Shown piece after piece: positions 61,348 to 64,000 of a stretch of DNA of 64,000 bases. The position numbers and the translations under genes were made by a program. The notes beneath the pieces are model-generated. The model made no database searches. It had not been told where the DNA came from and saw nothing but the letters and a program-made list of their open reading frames with translations. Source of the stretch: Pseudomonadota bacterium (GTDB taxonomy: Bacteria; Desulfobacterota; Desulfovibrionia; Desulfovibrionales; Desulfovibrionaceae); the NCBI GenBank assembly GCA_018822105.1, contig JAHJLB010000051.1, positions 186,001 to 250,000 on the forward strand, read 5' to 3'. Position 1 is the stretch's first letter, and every line of letters begins with the position of its first letter.

Positions 61348-61371
61348 AAACAAACAAGCAAGGAGAACGCC

Positions 61372-61749
61372 ATGTCCAACACCTGCTGCGGCGCGGGCCA
61401 GCCGCGCATGATCCTGGCCTGTTCCGGGGGCTCCAACGTGGGCCAGCTGACCAACCAGGCCGCCGTGGAGCTGACCCGCGAGGGCCGGGGCAGGATGTTC
61501 TGCCTGGCCGGCCTGGGCGGCGGCATTCCCGGCCTTGTGCAGGCCGCGCGCGACGCCGGCCCCGTCCTGGTGCTCGACGGCTGCGCCGTGGGCTGCGCCA
61601 AGGCCATTGCGGAGCGGGCCGGGCTGGCCGGGCACGACCATCTGGTGGTCACGGACCTGGGCATCGACAAGGTCAAGGATCCGCAGCTGACGCTGCGCCC
61701 GGAAGAGGTGGCGCGCGTCAAGGACGCCGCGCTCCAGGGCCGGCCCTGA
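61372..61749 (+). CDS. DGC-domain putative zinc-binding protein
   Basis: The 125-residue product matches the DGC family (named for its Asp-Gly-Cys motif). It has Cys5, Cys6 and Cys17 (ILACSGGSNVGQ), FCLAGLGGGIPG, then VLDGCAVGCAKAIAE. It is thought to bind zinc or another soft metal; the biochemical role is unknown. The ATG at 61372 has a strong AAGGAG site 6 bases upstream and is preferred over an in-frame ATG at 61090 that lacks one. It is the first gene of the LysR-linked unit. Confidence 0.85.
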   Translation: MSNTCCGAGQPRMILACSGGSNVGQLTNQAAVELTREGRGRMFCLAGLGGGIPGLVQAARDAGPVLVLDGCAVGCAKAIAERAGLAGHDHLVVTDLGIDKVKDPQLTLRPEEVARVKDAALQGRP

Positions 61750-61797
61750 CGCCGCATCCGGCGCCCACTTCCCAACACCACAACAAGGAGCAACGAC

Positions 61798-62304
61798 ATG
61801 GACAGGAAACAGGTTGAACAGCGGACTGAAGAACTCTTCCGGGGCGGGCTGCACTGCGCCGAGGCCGTGCTCCAGGCCCTGCTGGAGAGCCGGGCCGGCG
61901 GCGCGGAGGTGTCGCCGCGCATGGCCACTGCCTTTGGCGGCGGCGTGGGCCGCAGCAAGAAGGAGCTTTGCGGGGCGCTGGCCGGCGGGCTCATGGCCCT
62001 GGGCCACCTGGGCGGACGCAACGCCCCGGACGAGCCCTGGGACGGCATCGCGGCCACGGCAGCAAGCCTGCGCGCGCGCTTCGAGGCCGGATACGGAACG
62101 ACCGCCTGTGGGCTGGTGCTGGAACGGCTCGGCCCCCAGGAGTCCATGGACAAGTGCATCCGCCTGGCGGCCCACACCGCCGGCATGATCCACGAGGCCC
62201 TGGACCAGCCCGCCAGCGCCGGAACTGCCGCGGCCTGCGGCTGCACGGCCCGCCAGGCCACCTGCGGCGGGGCCCCGGCAAACTCCGGCGGCTGCTGCGG
62301 GTAA
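61798..62304 (+). CDS. C_GCAxxG_C_C-family protein
   Basis: The 168-residue product matches the C_GCAxxG_C_C family of putative redox-active, iron- or metal-binding proteins. It has an N-terminal HCAEAVLQ, the ELCGALAGGLMALG core, later conserved Cys, and an unusually Cys-rich tail (CGCTARQATC ... GGCCG). AAGGAG precedes the ATG. It starts 48 bases after the DGC gene. Function unknown; the Cys content suggests electron transfer or metal handling. Confidence 0.85.
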   Translation: MDRKQVEQRTEELFRGGLHCAEAVLQALLESRAGGAEVSPRMATAFGGGVGRSKKELCGALAGGLMALGHLGGRNAPDEPWDGIAATAASLRARFEAGYGTTACGLVLERLGPQESMDKCIRLAAHTAGMIHEALDQPASAGTAAACGCTARQATCGGAPANSGGCCG

Positions 62305-62478
62305 GCCGGGCGGCAGGCCTCTGCCAGAGGGGTGGCGCGGCTCCTGACCTGAATTGGGAGGCAGGGCCGCGCCCCATCACCCATCCCGCCGGGCGCCATC
62401 GCAAATATTGATTGGCCTCCGCCCGGAACCCGCGCTAAGGACTTCCGCACACCTGAACCGTTCAGCCAAGGAGCATCC
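62305..62478. other. Gap between C_GCAxxG_C_C and MBL genes
   Basis: This 174-bp stretch holds no gene. It carries short imperfect repeats and no clear terminator or promoter, so readthrough into the MBL gene is possible. Confidence 0.3.
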
Positions 62479-63405
62479 ATGCGCAGAAGCATCCTTTCCA
62501 CGGCACTGGCCCTCGTTCTGGCCCTTGCCCTGGCCACCGCCGCCCAGGCCCAGCCCAAGGGGCTGACCAAGATCGCCGAGAACGTCTACTCCTACGTCGG
62601 CGTCAAAGACGCCTCGCCCAAGCACAGCTACGCCGCCAACGCGGGCATCGTCATCGGCACGGACGGGGTGCTGGTCATCGACACCCTGGCCACGGCCAAG
62701 GAAGGCAAGCGCCTGCTGAAGGACATCCGCGCCGTCACCAAGAAGCCCATCAAGTATGTGGTCACCACCCACGAGCACTTCGACCATGCCCTCGGCTCCA
62801 GCGTGTTCACGGACCTGGGCGCGACCCTGGTGGCCCATGAGCTGAACCGCGCCTACCTGGCCAAGAACGGCGAGAGCATGCTGAAAAAGATCCAGGCCTT
62901 CGGCCTGAGCCCGCAGGATATCGCCGGCACCAGGATCGTGCTGCCCTCGCTGACCTTCACCGAGCGCCTGACCATCCGCCTCGGCAGCCAGGACAACGAG
63001 GTGGTGGAGCTCATCCACCTGACGTCCTCGCACTCGCCGGGCAGCACCCTGGTGTACCTGCCCAGGCAGAAGGTGCTCTTCGCGGGCGACGTGCTCTTCA
63101 CGGACTTCCACCCCTTCATGGGCGAAGGCGACGTCCCCGGCTGGGTCAAGACCCTGGACTTCATCGACGGCCTGGACGCGACCGCCATCATCCCCGGCCA
63201 CGGCCCGCTGTCCACCAAGAAGGACGTGGCCGACATGCGCGAGTACATCCAGCTCTTCGACGCCAAGGCCAAGGAGCTGGCGCCCACAGCCAAAGACCCG
63301 GCCTCCCTGGCCGCGGAGATGAAGAAGCTCCTGCCCGCCCGCAGCCTGGGCGAGGGCATGATCCAGTACAACCTCATGATCAAGTACCTGCCCGCCAAGA
63401 AGTAA
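62479..63405 (+). CDS. Exported metallo-beta-lactamase-fold hydrolase
   Basis: The 308-residue product has a Sec signal peptide (cleavage near AQAQP) and an MBL fold. The metal motif is TTHEHFDHALG (about 95-105), with further ligand His in HLTSSHSPGSTLV, Asp in FAGDVLFTD and His in IPGHGPLS. It belongs to the broad periplasmic MBL group (SoxH/quinoprotein relay-like); the substrate is unknown and antibiotic hydrolysis is not implied. AAGGAG precedes the ATG. Last gene of the LysR-linked cassette. Confidence 0.88.
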   Translation: MRRSILSTALALVLALALATAAQAQPKGLTKIAENVYSYVGVKDASPKHSYAANAGIVIGTDGVLVIDTLATAKEGKRLLKDIRAVTKKPIKYVVTTHEHFDHALGSSVFTDLGATLVAHELNRAYLAKNGESMLKKIQAFGLSPQDIAGTRIVLPSLTFTERLTIRLGSQDNEVVELIHLTSSHSPGSTLVYLPRQKVLFAGDVLFTDFHPFMGEGDVPGWVKTLDFIDGLDATAIIPGHGPLSTKKDVADMREYIQLFDAKAKELAPTAKDPASLAAEMKKLLPARSLGEGMIQYNLMIKYLPAKK

Positions 63406-63413
63406 TCCCCGCC

Positions 63414-63444
63414 GGAGGGGGCTGGCCGCGCGCCGGCCCCCTCC
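63414..63444 (+). terminator. Hairpin after the MBL gene
   Basis: A 13-bp stem with one wobble pair (63414-63426/63432-63444) and a 5-base loop lies 9 bases after the stop. No T run follows. Confidence 0.55.
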
Positions 63445-63716
63445 GCAGCCCCCCGGCGCGAAAGAAATATCCTTCCGCATCCCCCTGTCCGCTCCTGACT
63501 ATTCCGCCCCGCCACAGAAACGTCACCCAACCGCCCCGCATTTGTGCTGGATATTTCCTGGCCGACTGTTTAGAGAATTTCTACAACCAGCAACGATGCG
63601 TGGGCGGCCTAGCCCCCCGGCGCAGGGAGGTGAGTCAAGAAAACCAGAAACTTAGCACGACGAGTGGTGGCCCTGCCGGTCTGAATGGACCGAACCCCCA
63701 AACACCAAGGGAACCC
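63445..63716. other. Upstream region of the PIN-PhoH gene
   Basis: No gene is seen. A perfect 9-bp inverted repeat, GAAATATCC (63464-63472) and GGATATTTC (63549-63557), is separated by 76 bases. The leader just before the start is A/C-rich; I found no convincing promoter pair. Confidence 0.35.
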
Positions 63717-64000
63717 ATGGCATCCAAAAATTTCGTGCTCGACACCAACGTGCTCATCGAAAATCCCAAGTGCATCAACGCGTTGCGCAACGGCAACGAA
63801 AACCGCATCCACATCCCGTACACGGTGCTCACCGAACTCGACGGGCTCAAACGCGACGCCCGCATCGGACATGTGGTGGCCCAGGCCGTCACCTCCATCA
63901 TGGAGGATCCCAAGGTCCTCATCTTCCCCCCAAACGGCCACCACTTCACGCCGGACATGTCCGCGGACGACCGCATCCTGCGCGAGATCGGCCACCAGAC
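63717..64000 (+). CDS. PIN-domain start of a PhoH-family ATPase, truncated at window end
   Basis: Ninety-four codons are visible and the frame is open to the window end. The sequence (KNFVLDTNVLIENPKCI, then IHIPYTVLTELDGLKRD) is the PIN nuclease domain typical of YlaK-like PIN-PhoH proteins. The first PIN acidic residue is Asp9 and a later one is in TELDGL. The PhoH ATPase part should follow outside the window. Such proteins are proposed RNA helicase-nucleases. AAGGGA precedes the ATG. Confidence 0.85.
   Translation, partial: MASKNFVLDTNVLIENPKCINALRNGNENRIHIPYTVLTELDGLKRDARIGHVVAQAVTSIMEDPKVLIFPPNGHHFTPDMSADDRILREIGHQ

Larger units (their letters stand above)
60961..61371. other. Divergent control region and long leader of the DGC operon
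   Basis: This 411-bp region holds the palindromic promoter at 61042-61079 and then about 290 bases of low-complexity DNA with a 12-bp repeat array. The stretch 61090-61371 is open in frame with the downstream gene (94 codons from an ATG lacking a ribosome site), so an N-terminally extended protein cannot be excluded. Confidence 0.6.

Overview
This is a 64 kb stretch of a GC-rich (roughly two-thirds G+C) Gram-negative chromosome. Several features together suggest a sulfate-reducing bacterium of the Desulfovibrio type: a LonB-like protease, an integrase-derived TOBE regulator of the tungstate-responsive (TunR) kind, a reactivation-domain-less MetH, a three-domain NifU next to NifS, and many lipoproteins. 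This placement is inferred from gene content; no 16S rRNA or other marker is present. About 62 protein genes fill the window. I saw no rRNA, tRNA, CRISPR array or insertion sequence.

Layout. 1-3.4 kb: end of a Lon-family protease, an unknown protein, a LysM lipoprotein and a SPOR lipoprotein. 3.3-8 kb (minus): IHF/HU protein, HIT protein, cysE-cysK, a GNAT enzyme, a hairpin-rich repeat block, and a family-9 glycosyltransferase. 8-17 kb (mostly minus): sugar-phosphate genes glpX, tkt and rpiB; upstream of them two lipoproteins, a TPR lipoprotein, an HD protein and rpoH. 17-26 kb (plus): metH, a TlpA-like lipoprotein with an ArgA-like acetyltransferase, hpt, a zinc-ribbon/DUF3426 protein, aguB, a membrane protein, and nifU-nifS. 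26.3-27.8 kb: a conspicuously AT-rich dGTPase-like gene between two hairpins, probably acquired horizontally. 28-33 kb: acs, a LytTR regulator with a degenerate receiver, a metallophosphoesterase, and a response regulator-histidine kinase. 33-36 kb (minus): CMP-sugar synthetase and two Gfo/Idh/MocA dehydrogenases, probably for a surface glycan. 36-40 kb: a PEP-synthase-like protein with an unfamiliar C-terminus, a glycine-zipper lipoprotein and a Lys/Ala-rich exported protein.

40-47 kb (minus): a polar amino-acid ABC transporter followed in the same direction by an FAD-linked dehydrogenase, an aminotransferase and a DsbC/G-like thiol protein, which looks like an uptake-plus-catabolism unit. 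47-52 kb (minus): a complete livKHMGF branched-chain amino-acid transporter ending in a CBS-ACT sensor protein. 52.7-56.2 kb: a GGDEF-EAL protein with a degenerate cyclase motif and a TauE/SafE exporter. 56.5-60 kb (plus): the TunR-like regulator and two radical SAM enzymes. 60-63.4 kb: a LysR regulator divergent from three small-molecule/redox-type genes (DGC domain, C_GCAxxG_C_C, metallo-beta-lactamase fold) behind a palindromic promoter and a 12-bp repeat array. The window closes inside a PIN-PhoH type gene.

The parts I would look at first are the LysR/DGC/C_GCAxxG_C_C/MBL cassette with its repeat leader, the TunR-like regulator and its intergenic palindromes, the AT-rich dGTPase insertion, and the PEP-mobile-domain protein.
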